DNA from: Nostoc favosum CHAB5714 | Lineage (GTDB): Bacteria > Cyanobacteriota > Cyanobacteriia > Cyanobacteriales > Nostocaceae | DNA: 51,215 nt | Reading direction: 5' to 3' | NCBI RefSeq assembly: GCF_020829495.1 | Contig: NZ_JAIVFQ010000056.1 | Span: forward strand, 1 to 51,215 | In this document: positions 43,563-51,215 of the stretch, one piece after another | How the letters are laid out: each line of letters opens with the position of its first letter | Numbering within the stretch: position 1 is the stretch's first letter | Made by a program: the position numbers and the translations under genes | Notes under the pieces: generated by a model | The model's database searches: none | What the model was told of the DNA's origin: nothing | What the model saw: the letters and a program-made list of their open reading frames with translations, nothing else

Positions 43563-45752
43563 TTATTGTGCTATGTTTTCTTCTCTCCAAAGTGCCACTT
43601 GCTGTTTGAGTTCTTTCATATCTAAAGAATCGCTAGCAAAAGCTTTTCGTAAAAGTGAATGAGGAACAAATTGGTCATACTTTTGAATTTCCGGTGCTTC
43701 TGAAGTACTGAGTAAATCTTCTGAGGTAATTCTTTGCTCACACAATGAAGCAATTTCATCATAAAGATATTTAAATTTATCCTTGCCTAATTTAATTGTT
43801 AAATAATAAGGATTTACTCCACCAATACTTGTAATTTCCAACGATTCTCGACAGTAAGAGTTAAGTAATCTTTCTAAGGTGCGATAAGGAACCGTACCCA
43901 TCCAGGGAAAAATGCAGCATTTACCTTTTTCTAATTGCCAGATATTTTGTTTATCTAATCCAACCTGCTGCACCAATTGGCGAACTTTACGTAAACGTTG
44001 TAAAGCATTTTTTTGCAAGTAGCTATACTCAATATTCTCAAAGAGAACCTGTTGCATTCGTTGTAAAACTTTGGTGTGAATAGTGCCACCACTACCACGC
44101 CAATAAATACTAGCTTTCCCCTCGGCTTGTTTAACAAAAATAGCCTTCTTTTTAAAGTCAACTTCTACAACTTCCCAAGTTATCCCAGCTAAAGCAAACT
44201 GATTTCCAACAGCAGGTGGCGTGACGATACTGCCAATTTGCGTTGCACCTTGCTTAACAATATATTCTTGTTGTTCAGCAAAGACAGCATAAAACTGGAA
44301 TTTTCTCACAACCTTTTCTCCTGCCAAACCCAGGATTAATTTCCCTTTCTCAGTATGCTGAATATGACCAATATCAATTAAATAACGTAGTAATAATTGA
44401 AAATCTTCTTTTAAAATAGCAGCAAAGGGCGGCAAGCTAAAAATTTGTTTAAATAAGGCATTAGGTGAAATTTCCCCTGCTGCTGTTAAAATACTCATTG
44501 TTTGATGATAAAGCAAACTCAAAGGATATTTAATCGGTCTGATTGGTTCAATCCATTGCTCCTCTAAATAAAGTTGAATGATAGCGATAGCCTGCAAAAG
44601 TTGCCAGGGTATTTGCTCTGGTAGAGAAGCTTCTAGTAATGGTTTATCTTCAGCGCAAATTAAGCGCATATCGGCAGCTTCACCTCTTCTGCCACTACGT
44701 CCTAAGCGCTGTAAAAAGCTAGCTACAGACAAGGGTGATTCTAACTGAATAACTCGCTCTAAATGACCGATATCTATGCCTAATTCTAAAGTCAGAGTGG
44801 CGGCGGTAACTGCTGGATTGTTGGGTTCACGCATCGCATTTTCAGCTGCTTGCCGTAAACTAGCAGATATACTCCCATGATGCACATGATATATATCTGG
44901 TAGCCTTTGCTCTGTGGCTATTTGTCGCAAAGATGCTATTACAGATTCAGTTTGCGTGCGATTATTAGCAAATATCAGGCATTTGCGAGATTTACTGAGG
45001 TTGAAAATATATTGTTCATAAGCTGTCGCCTCTGATTCATCTACTTCATCAGTAATATAAAAATGTTCTACAGCTAGTTTTATTTGGCGTTTTATCCCGT
45101 CAGGTTCCGGTGTAATCACTGGCTTTTCTGTTCCAGAACGTAACCAATTTTCCGCTATTGAGTAATCACCAAGAGTTGCCGATAAACCAATACGGCGTGG
45201 TTGTTTTTGCGTCAATTTTGCTAAACGTTGTAATTGGCAAATAATTTGACAACCGCGTTCGGAACCCATAAAAGCGTGAATTTCATCAATGATGACAAAT
45301 CTTAAATCACCAAATAAGCGAACTAAGTCGTTATTTTTGTTAATTAACAAACTTTCTAGAGATTCTGGTGTAATTTGTAGAATGCCTTGAGGATTCTTTA
45401 AAAGCTTATTTTTTCGACTTTGAGAAACATCACCGTGCCAGTGCCAAACTGGAATATCTGCTTCTTTGAGTAAGTCGTTGAGGCGCTCAAACTGATCGTT
45501 AATTAAAGCTTTGATTGGACTAATGTATAATGCCCCTATAGTTGCAGCCGGGTTGGTATGTAATAGAGTCAAAACTGGCAGAAAGGCTGCTTCCGTTTTA
45601 CCCGCAGCAGTTGCAGCAGTAACTAGCAAGTGAGCATTAGTGTCAAATATAACTTGACAAGCGGCAATTTGAACTGGCCGCAATTCAGTCCATTGGTGAT
45701 GATAAATATATTCTTGGATGAAGGGTGCAAGTCGGCTAAAGGCATCGCTCAT
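43563..45752 (-). CDS. Lhr-like superfamily 2 DEAD/DEAH-box helicase
   Basis: 729 residues. Walker A TAATAAGKTEAAF, DEIH-type motif II VIIDEIHAF, motif III GLSATLGDY and motif VI FLQRLGRSGRR are all present. The long C-terminal part (about residues 420-729) is typical of Lhr-like proteins, which occur in repair and in some phage-defence systems. The FVKQAEGKASIYWRGSGGTI stretch is unusual and not in the RecQ family. It is alone on its strand, so a defence link is a suggestion only. Confidence 0.85.
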   Translation of the reverse strand: MSDAFSRLAPFIQEYIYHHQWTELRPVQIAACQVIFDTNAHLLVTAATAAGKTEAAFLPVLTLLHTNPAATIGALYISPIKALINDQFERLNDLLKEADIPVWHWHGDVSQSRKNKLLKNPQGILQITPESLESLLINKNNDLVRLFGDLRFVIIDEIHAFMGSERGCQIICQLQRLAKLTQKQPRRIGLSATLGDYSIAENWLRSGTEKPVITPEPDGIKRQIKLAVEHFYITDEVDESEATAYEQYIFNLSKSRKCLIFANNRTQTESVIASLRQIATEQRLPDIYHVHHGSISASLRQAAENAMREPNNPAVTAATLTLELGIDIGHLERVIQLESPLSVASFLQRLGRSGRRGEAADMRLICAEDKPLLEASLPEQIPWQLLQAIAIIQLYLEEQWIEPIRPIKYPLSLLYHQTMSILTAAGEISPNALFKQIFSLPPFAAILKEDFQLLLRYLIDIGHIQHTEKGKLILGLAGEKVVRKFQFYAVFAEQQEYIVKQGATQIGSIVTPPAVGNQFALAGITWEVVEVDFKKKAIFVKQAEGKASIYWRGSGGTIHTKVLQRMQQVLFENIEYSYLQKNALQRLRKVRQLVQQVGLDKQNIWQLEKGKCCIFPWMGTVPYRTLERLLNSYCRESLEITSIGGVNPYYLTIKLGKDKFKYLYDEIASLCEQRITSEDLLSTSEAPEIQKYDQFVPHSLLRKAFASDSLDMKELKQQVALWREENIAQ

Positions 45753-45962
45753 ATTTTTTATGGATGAAAGTGTTAGTAAAACTACTCCTTGGTATTTCAG
45801 AACCCTCGAATCATGGATCGACGAGTTCCATACTTGGAATTACCGATTACTAAAAGCGATCGCTACCCTTAAATTTCTGCCGTAGATATTCTACGACAAG
45901 AGCATTGGTGGCAGAAGTTCCACCTACTATGTCATATATGAAGATTGTTGCTTAATTGTTTT

Positions 45963-46343
45963 ATGTCTATTCAAGTCTACGGAATTCCCAATTGCAGCAC
46001 TTGCAAAAAAGCTTTGACGTGGCTCCAACATAACAACATTGACCATGAGTTTATCAACACCAAAGATACTCCGCCGACTCGTGAGATGATTCAAAACTGG
46101 GTAAAGTCTTTGGGTTTTGCTCCCATGCGAAACACCTCTGGTCAATCCTACCGCGCTTTAGGAGATGATTTGAAGACTTGGGCTGACGAACAGTGGGTTG
46201 ATGCATTTACTCACGACGCAATGCTGCTCAAACGTCCACTTTTCGTTAAAGATGGAATAGCTGTGCTGGTTGGCTTTAGAGATGAGGGAATAGTTCGAGA
46301 AAAATTAGATTTAGCTTCAGGAGTGCTGAGTTCTGAGTGCTGA
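45963..46343 (+). CDS. ArsC/Spx-family thioredoxin-fold protein
   Basis: 126 residues from ATG 45963. YGIPNCSTCKKALTWLQHNN has the active-site Cys (C11, with C14), and KRPLFVKDGIAVLVGFRDE is the conserved second part with the anion-binding Arg. It may be a glutathione-dependent arsenate reductase relative (YffB type) rather than a transcriptional Spx. The last residues, GVLSSEC, come from GAGTGCTGAGTTCT heptamers, so the tail has been rewritten by a tandem repeat. Confidence 0.85.
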   Translation: MSIQVYGIPNCSTCKKALTWLQHNNIDHEFINTKDTPPTREMIQNWVKSLGFAPMRNTSGQSYRALGDDLKTWADEQWVDAFTHDAMLLKRPLFVKDGIAVLVGFRDEGIVREKLDLASGVLSSEC

Positions 46344-46395
46344 GTTTCCCCATAGTTAAAACTAGAGGAAACTATATTCTTATTGGCGTTATTAT

Positions 46396-46498
46396 AGCGT
46401 TTCCTAATCATACAAGTTACACATCATAGCCCCCTCCACGAACCAGCGGGGAGGGGGTTGGGTTCTTGTACCTCACTTAACCGAGAACCGGTATAGCG
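46396..46498. repeat. MITE-like repeat, related to 43391-43545
   Basis: TATAGCGTTTCC at the left and GTACCTCACTTAACCGAGAA with CCGGTATAGCG at the right. The interior GCCCCCTCC and GGAGGGGG form a stable hairpin. Located downstream of the convergent ArsC-like gene and lectin gene. Confidence 0.45.
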
Positions 46499-46509
46499 CG
46501 ATCGCCTTT

Positions 46510-47337
46510 TTAGATTTGGCTCGATCGGAAGCCGATAGGCCCTTCACCAGCATAGGTCGTGGTTCCAGTTAGGGTCTTCCCACCATCACTAGATGTGACG
46601 TTGAGCGCTACTACATTCTGTCCCACACGACCACCGATTAGCCAAGTCCCACCAGGATTCCACGGCGCTGTATTACCACCCCACTGGTTTTCTACTGTGT
46701 AGTTGTTGCTGCTGACAATGTTACCTTTAAAGCCGATGGGGCCTTCACCAGAATATGTGATAGTTCCAGTCAGGGTTTTACCGCCGTCGCTCGATGTAAT
46801 ATCGATCGCAACAACATTTTGATTTGCCCGAGAGCCAAGTACCCAAGTCCCACCAGGATTCCACGGAGCAGATGAGCCTCCCCATTGGTTTTCCACATTA
46901 TAGACACGGCCATCAACAGCAGCACTCTTAAAACCGATGGGGCCTTCACCAGAATATGTGATAGTTCCAGTCAGGGTTTTACCGCCGTCGCTGGATGTAA
47001 TATCGATCGCAACAACATTTTGATTTCCCCGCGAGCCGAGTATCCAAGTCCCGCCGGGATTCCACGGAGCAGATGAGCCTCCCCACTGGTTTTCTACGTT
47101 GTAGGTGTCGCTCCCAGTTAAGTTAGCCTTAAAACCGATGGGGCCTTCACCAGAATATGTCGTGGTTCCAGTAAGTGTCTTGCCGTTGTCACTGGATGAA
47201 ACTTTGAGTTCGACAATGCGCTGAGAGGCTCTAGCTCCAATTACCCATGTTCCACCAGGATTCCACGGAGCAGAAGCACCACCCCACTGATTTTGTACAT
47301 TGTATAGATTATTAGTATTGGTTGTTGTTGTTGTCAT
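46510..47337 (-). CDS. OAA-family high-mannose-binding lectin, four repeats
   Basis: 275 residues from ATG 47337, which has GGAGGAA five bases upstream. Four tandem ~67-residue repeats begin at about residues 12, 79, 146 and 213, each starting with a YNVENQWGG-type segment and carrying SAPWNPGGTW and YSGEGPIGFK. This is the Oscillatoria agardhii agglutinin family, whose members bind the core of high-mannose glycans and are potent antivirals; the founding lectin has two repeats, and four-repeat members are known in other bacteria. Repeats 2 and 3 are nearly identical in DNA (46760-46830 against 46935-47005), so duplication is recent. There is no signal peptide. Function in the cell is unknown. 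Confidence 0.95.
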   Translation of the reverse strand: MTTTTTNTNNLYNVQNQWGGASAPWNPGGTWVIGARASQRIVELKVSSSDNGKTLTGTTTYSGEGPIGFKANLTGSDTYNVENQWGGSSAPWNPGGTWILGSRGNQNVVAIDITSSDGGKTLTGTITYSGEGPIGFKSAAVDGRVYNVENQWGGSSAPWNPGGTWVLGSRANQNVVAIDITSSDGGKTLTGTITYSGEGPIGFKGNIVSSNNYTVENQWGGNTAPWNPGGTWLIGGRVGQNVVALNVTSSDGGKTLTGTTTYAGEGPIGFRSSQI

Positions 47338-47929
47338 TTTTTCCTCCAAAGTTTTGATCGTTTAGTCAAAGTGAATCTATAGCAATCCGATTTGATTGCG
47401 GAAAAAAGCACGCACAATTAATTAACAATACCTTTGCCAATTTACAAGGCTTGACATAGAAAAAACCTAAGATTTTACACGCTTCTTTTTGCCATCTAAC
47501 AAAAAATTCAGTCAAGAAAATTCTGTTCTGTATGGTTTTGTAGAAGTAGTTTTAACTGTCGTGTACGTCTGAGTGCAGGTTCTACGTTTTGCCTCATAGT
47601 TAAGCAAATACTTGGCAAAAGTATTTTAAGCAGCAAATATCAGTTTTTTAGGCTGTCGTTATTATACTAATACGATTGTAGTTAAGATTACAAGCAGATT
47701 TAATAAATTTTTAATAAAAATGTGTTTTGCTTTACCAAGCGAGCCGTGACGTACTTAGTAAATCAATCTTTGAGTACAGTCCGGTGCATCAGTTATACTT
47801 ATACTTGCAATCGCTTTTGTAAGTACTTTGGAAAATTTTGTCGATTTTTACTCCTATTGACTCAATGCAGATTAGCATCCATCAGTCAAACTGAAGTAAT
47901 AGGGACAAGTATATAATCAGGCAAAACCC
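47338..47929. other. Long AT-rich divergent promoter region
   Basis: About 590 bases between the lectin (reverse) and DoxX (forward). I see the lectin's Shine-Dalgarno at 47341-47348 and AT-rich sequence, but no gene and no clear operator. A 64-codon frame at 47722 lacks any support. Confidence 0.55.
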
Positions 47930-48367
47930 ATGAATAAGTATAAAGAAGTCTTACGTGTCGTCCTTGCCATATCCATCATTGTGGTTGGAGTGACACACTT
48001 TGTTGTTCCAGAAGAATATGTCAAAATTGTGCCGCCGCAACTACCTTACCCTTTAGGATTAGTTTATCTCAGTGGCTTTTATGAAATTTTGGGTGGTATC
48101 GGCTTGTTAGTCCCGCCTGTAAGTCAAGCTGCTGCTTGGGGACTTCTTGCTCTTTTTATTGCTGTTTACCCTGCCAATATTAATATGGCGGTTAATCTTA
48201 TTAAGATTGAACATATACCAAATTCACCTTGGGTACACGTAGTCAGGCTTCCCCTTCAAGCAGTTTTAATTGCTTGGGCTTGGTGGTATACGAAATCTTC
48301 TGATAGGGAAAAACAAGCTTCTATTATTCCCAAGTCGCTCATTCCCAAAGAATTAGAATTGGAATGA
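47930..48367 (+). CDS. DoxX-family membrane protein
   Basis: 145 residues with four membrane helices. VGVTHFVVPEEYVKIVPPQL and YLSGFYEILGGIGLLVPPVS are typical of the DoxX/DoxX-like family. Functions proposed for members involve quinone-linked or thiosulphate chemistry; here no partner is visible. The DUF2808 gene follows 24 bases downstream, so the two are likely co-transcribed. Confidence 0.85.
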   Translation: MNKYKEVLRVVLAISIIVVGVTHFVVPEEYVKIVPPQLPYPLGLVYLSGFYEILGGIGLLVPPVSQAAAWGLLALFIAVYPANINMAVNLIKIEHIPNSPWVHVVRLPLQAVLIAWAWWYTKSSDREKQASIIPKSLIPKELELE

Positions 48368-48390
48368 GTGCGTTTTTTTATATCTGAATT

Positions 48391-48981
48391 ATGCGCGTTG
48401 CAACTTTGTTTGGGATAACACTCTCGTTAGCAATAAGTATTGGGGGAGTTGCTGTTCCGGTGACTCAAGCGGTGCAGCTTAGAGATGGTACTGTTTACTT
48501 TGTCCAACCCCCGAAACTTGTTGACGCAACAACTACTTATAAAGATGTGAATGTTTGGGGCGCAACTTACTATTTTACGATTAACGTGCCGGAAAATGCT
48601 GGAGAATCCCTTCAGAAGGTAACGATCGCACAGAGGGAGGGAGCAGAAAACATCCGCTATGATCTTAATGATACTCGCGCATTTGTGGGAACTAGCGATG
48701 CCTGCGGCGGGCTACGCCTACGCAAAGAATCTCGGCTAACACTAGGCGCAGTCACAGCAGAACGCGAGACACGAACTGTTAGTGTGAATTTTAATCCGCC
48801 TGTCACTCCGGGACAGACAGTTACAATCGCCCTCCACCCTGTGAAAAATCCCAGCTTTTCTGGTGTCTACTTACTAGGTGTGACAGCGTTTCCGGCGGGT
48901 GATAAATCTCACGGACAATTTCTGGGCTTTGGACGGTTTCAGTTTTACAGCAATAGAAGTAACAACTGGTGGTTTCCATAA
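48391..48981 (+). CDS. DUF2808 secreted protein with in-frame repeat
   Basis: 196 residues. Signal peptide up to about residue 27 (TQAVQL). VNVWGATYYFTINVPENAGE, KVTIAQREGAENIRYDLNDT and YLLGVTAFPAGD with HGQFLGFGRFQFY are typical of DUF2808, a cyanobacterial extracytoplasmic family. Residues about 102-112 (SDACGGLRLRK) are a dispersed repeat (48694-48727) inserted in frame in the middle of the domain; comparison with other DUF2808 proteins would show it is extra. The function is unknown. Confidence 0.85.
   Translation: MRVATLFGITLSLAISIGGVAVPVTQAVQLRDGTVYFVQPPKLVDATTTYKDVNVWGATYYFTINVPENAGESLQKVTIAQREGAENIRYDLNDTRAFVGTSDACGGLRLRKESRLTLGAVTAERETRTVSVNFNPPVTPGQTVTIALHPVKNPSFSGVYLLGVTAFPAGDKSHGQFLGFGRFQFYSNRSNNWWFP
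48694..48727 (+). repeat. Dispersed repeat, in-frame copy in the DUF2808 gene
   Basis: AGCGATGCCTGCGGCGGG then CTACGCCTACGCAAAG, near-identical to 30139-30171; encodes SDACGGLRLRK. Confidence 0.92.
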
Positions 48982-49146
48982 ACACCATTATGCCAATGTT
49001 ATGAACAACGCTTTGCATGGTAACGAATCATGAACGCTTTAATCTCATTGATAACTAATAGGACAAGTGAGCGATCGCTTGCAGAATTTTGAGATAACTC
49101 TATATCTAAAGAGTAGAATTAATGAGCGTATAAGGAAAGTGTTTTT

Positions 49147-49737
49147 ATGAGCATCCCACTTTTAGACCAGCCTACAGAAGAAAAACTGGTAACTCTCAAG
49201 GATGTTTCTTGGGAGCAATTCAAAGGGATTGAGGCACAACTTCAAGACAACCGCAATGTTAGACTGTTTTATTTGTCAGGAATCTTAGAAATCATGTCGC
49301 CCATTGGAGATAAACATGAGAAAGTGAAAAGTACTGTTGGCTTGCTACTAGAAGCTTACATGAAACAGTTGGGTATCCGGTTTTACAGACGTGGTGGTTT
49401 CACTCTAGAAGAACTTGGGTATGCTTCTGCTACACCAGATGAGTCTTACAGTATTGGTACAGAAAAGGAAATTCCTGATATTGTTATTGAAATTATCGTC
49501 ACCAGTGGAAGCATTAACAGGAAGGAGTTATACAAACCGAAAAAAGTGCCTGAAGTCTGGTTTTGGAAATCTAACTCTATACAAATATTCCATCTTAACG
49601 AACAGGGCGAGTATGAAGAAGTAAACCGGAGTGGGTTTTTTCCAAATTTAGACCCCGCTTTACTGCTGCGTTATATCGCAATGCCTGACCAGTACGATGC
49701 TATTGTTGAATTTGAGCAGGCGATCCGAAATCAATAA
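49147..49737 (+). CDS. Uma2-family (DUF820) nuclease-like protein
   Basis: 196 residues. FTLEELGYASATPDESYSIG and IPDIVIEIIVTSGSINRKEL give the first acidic positions, followed by YKPKKVPEVWFWKSNSIQIF. AAGGAAAG precedes the ATG by about nine bases. Convergent with the next Uma2 gene; the two stops are 4 bases apart. Confidence 0.85.
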   Translation: MSIPLLDQPTEEKLVTLKDVSWEQFKGIEAQLQDNRNVRLFYLSGILEIMSPIGDKHEKVKSTVGLLLEAYMKQLGIRFYRRGGFTLEELGYASATPDESYSIGTEKEIPDIVIEIIVTSGSINRKELYKPKKVPEVWFWKSNSIQIFHLNEQGEYEEVNRSGFFPNLDPALLLRYIAMPDQYDAIVEFEQAIRNQ

Positions 49738-49741
49738 ATAT

Positions 49742-50320
49742 TTATCCCCAAATTATTTGCAAATTTAAAATAAATCCTAGTAAAACATCTTCTCCTGATA
49801 ATTCTTGTGGAGATGCTAGTATTTCTATTGGTTTACCAAGACGAGAGATTTCTACCTGACGCATTTTCGGATTAATTAACCAACCTAATTTAACTCCGTT
49901 ATCGATATATTCCTGCATTTTTGCTTGCGTTTCTCGCAAACTATCGCTTGGTGACATTAACTTTAAAACAAAATCTGGTGCAATCGGCGGAAACTTTTCT
50001 TGTTCTTCGGGTGTGAGTGTATTCCATCTCTCTTTTCTTATCCAAGCTACATCAGGAGAACGGTTTGCACCATTAGGAAGTTTAAAGCAGGTGGAAGAAT
50101 CAAAGCAAATTCCTAGTTGAGTTTGGCGATTCCAAATCACAAAATCTGCCGAAATTTCTGAATTGCGATTTCCAGTCTCTCCGCCTGTAGGTGGCATTAT
50201 TAGTAGTTTCCCCTCTGCATTGCGTTCAAATTTGACTTCTGGGTTTTCCCGACAGAGTTGATAAAATTGGTTGTCGGTAAGTTGGATGATGGGGTTCAAG
50301 TTGACGGTGATAGCTGTCAT
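49742..50320 (-). CDS. Uma2-family protein with a changed conserved residue
   Basis: 192 residues from ATG 50320; the longer frame to 50371 overlaps the divergent glycosyltransferase start and was rejected. GANRSPDVAWIRKERW gives the first acidic position. The next motif reads DFVLKLMSPSDSL, where relatives have Glu at the position of Lys in LKLM; this is one G-to-A change from GAG. If that Glu is the catalytic acid of the PD-(D/E)xK fold, as I believe, nuclease activity should be lost. The rest of the fold looks intact. Confidence 0.82.
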   Translation of the reverse strand: MTAITVNLNPIIQLTDNQFYQLCRENPEVKFERNAEGKLLIMPPTGGETGNRNSEISADFVIWNRQTQLGICFDSSTCFKLPNGANRSPDVAWIRKERWNTLTPEEQEKFPPIAPDFVLKLMSPSDSLRETQAKMQEYIDNGVKLGWLINPKMRQVEISRLGKPIEILASPQELSGEDVLLGFILNLQIIWG

Positions 50321-50369
50321 GGGGATTATCTTGAGGATGACATCAACTTTAGCTAAATTGTAAGCAATC

Positions 50370-51080
50370 ATGAGTCAGAATATTGACGCAGTTAGAATTT
50401 CTATTATTATTCCGACTCTTAATGAAGCAGAGAATATTAAAGAGGCAATTGCAACTACTCAACCTAATACAAATATAGAAGTAATCATTGTAGATGGTGG
50501 CTCTAAAGATGACACCATAGAAATAGCTAAGTCTTTAGGTGTCAAAGTTATCTCATCGTCTCCAGGTCGTGCTGCTCAAATGAATACGGGTGCTGTAGCT
50601 GCTACCGGGAAGATTCTACTGTTTCTCCATGCAGATACCTGTTTACCGACTGGGTTTGATGACATGGTTCGCACAGCCCTACAACAGCCTGGGACTGTGG
50701 CTGGTGCGTTTAACTTGCGGATTGATGCGTCACTTTTGAGTTTACGATGGGTGGAGTTGGGTGTTAATTTGCGATCGCATTTTTACCAAATGCCCTATGG
50801 CGACCAAGCAATTTTTTTAACAAAAGCAGTTTTTCAGCAAATTGGCGGTTTTCCTGAATTGCCTATTATGGAAGACTTTGAACTCATGCGTCGTTTAAAA
50901 CGCATCGGACGGATTGTAATTATTCCCACACCAGTTGTTACCTCAGCCCGTAGATGGTTGCAAAAGGGTGTATTCAAAACTACGCTACTTAATCAAATAG
51001 TAATTATTGCTTATTTACTGGGCGTTTCACCTGAACGAATTCGTCGCTGGTATCGCCGAGAAAAACTTAAGAAAATTTAA
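50370..51080 (+). CDS. GT2-family glycosyltransferase (TIGR04283 type)
   Basis: 236 residues. ISIIIPTLNEAENIKEAI is the classical GT2 start, VIIVDGGSKDDTIEIAKSLG has the diagnostic Asp, FLHADTCLP the DxD-type motif, and GGFPELPIMEDFELMRRLKR the acceptor-binding ED. The R-A-A-Q-MNTG phrase is typical of the TIGR04283 subfamily, often found near arsenosugar or lipid pathways. The substrate is not known. ATG 50370 is divergent from the Uma2 gene, with about 50 bases between starts. Confidence 0.9.
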   Translation: MSQNIDAVRISIIIPTLNEAENIKEAIATTQPNTNIEVIIVDGGSKDDTIEIAKSLGVKVISSSPGRAAQMNTGAVAATGKILLFLHADTCLPTGFDDMVRTALQQPGTVAGAFNLRIDASLLSLRWVELGVNLRSHFYQMPYGDQAIFLTKAVFQQIGGFPELPIMEDFELMRRLKRIGRIVIIPTPVVTSARRWLQKGVFKTTLLNQIVIIAYLLGVSPERIRRWYRREKLKKI

Positions 51081-51087
51081 GCTGTTT

Positions 51088-51190
51088 CTTATAAGAAAAA
51101 TGCCGAAAACCCCTGAGAGACAGGTGCTAAGCACCGTATCTCGTACTTTAGGCAGGGGATGAAGGCTAACAACACCCTTTAGGGTGTTCT
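51088..51190. other. Structured RNA/DNA region: nested hairpins
   Basis: ACCCCTG pairs with CAGGGGAT across about 45 bases, enclosing GAGAGAC/GTATCTC and an inner GGTGC-TAA-GCACC hairpin. A separate hairpin AACACCC-TTTA-GGGTGTT follows, and the window then ends near GGTGTGCTATG, which looks like an extended -10. The left end of an IS200/IS605 or related element, or a cis-acting RNA leader, are both possible. Confidence 0.35.
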
Positions 51191-51215
51191 GAATTAATCT
51201 TTTTGGTGTGCTATG

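Noticed and set aside
47722..47916. Open frame of 64 codons before DoxX
   Set aside because: Lies in an AT-rich promoter region; composition not protein-like.
1..51215. tRNA, rRNA or other known structural RNA genes
   Set aside because: I looked for cloverleaf anticodon arms and rRNA signature stretches and recognised none; a covariance search would be decisive.

Overview
The window looks like chromosomal DNA of a filamentous, probably heterocyst-forming cyanobacterium (Nostocales type). The octamer GCGATCGC (HIP1) is frequent. Heptanucleotide tandem repeats (STRR type) occur at several loci, for example near 16200, 17870, 24520, 32100 and 40180. The gene content is typical: five Uma2-family genes plus one broken copy, a cyanobacterial CobT-like protein, DUF2232 and DUF2808 proteins, a PEP-CTERM protein, a TPR/CHAT protein and an OAA-type lectin. 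Everything is inferred from reading the sequence; no database search was run.

Layout. 1-2000: the right end of an IS200/IS605-type (TnpB) element abuts an ABC exporter whose first ~55 codons are out of frame at an A9 run. 2000-10600 is an accessory, defence-like zone: Uma2, a ParA-HEPN pair, a GNAT/DUF1778 toxin-antitoxin pair, a U32 peptidase swollen by in-frame repeats, and a second Uma2 gene. A ParE/RelE-type pair follows, then a truncated Uma2 copy split by a MITE. 11000-16200: a TPR protein and a CHAT protease that look like one gene divided by an internal deletion, a 21-bp minisatellite, nested MITEs and a secreted serine protease. 16400-27000: a methyltransferase, a binding lipoprotein, a di-heme cytochrome, a PEP-CTERM protein, CobT-like and DUF2232 proteins and a Crp/Fnr regulator.

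27000-31100 encodes a 1370-residue Hsp70-like ATPase. 31300-41300 is mainly envelope polysaccharide synthesis: two sugar-phosphate transferases, a GT4 glycosyltransferase, gmd and fcl (GDP-mannose to GDP-fucose) and an SDR/CSP41-like protein. Interspersed are an orphan sugar-ABC permease, an HNH pair and 5-formyl-THF cyclo-ligase. 41500-51100: Uma2 genes, an SMP-30-like lactonase, an Lhr-like helicase, an ArsC/Spx-like protein, a four-repeat OAA-type lectin, DoxX and DUF2808 proteins and a GT2 glycosyltransferase. The last 130 bases fold into nested hairpins and may be another mobile-element end.

Three themes stand out. (1) Short dispersed repeats have been absorbed in frame into unrelated proteins; one family writes nearly the same peptide (SDACGGLRLRK-like) into three proteins. 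(2) Several MITE families are visible, one caught inside a duplicated gene whose uninterrupted copy lies 1 kb away. (3) Small two-gene modules with overlapping ends (ParA-HEPN, TacAT-like, ParE-like, HNH pair) are frequent, and ParA-HEPN is the best candidate for an uncharacterised conflict system. Several genes are damaged: a TAG in the HEPN gene, the TPR/CHAT split, A9 runs after two start codons, and a Lys replacing a conserved Glu in one Uma2.
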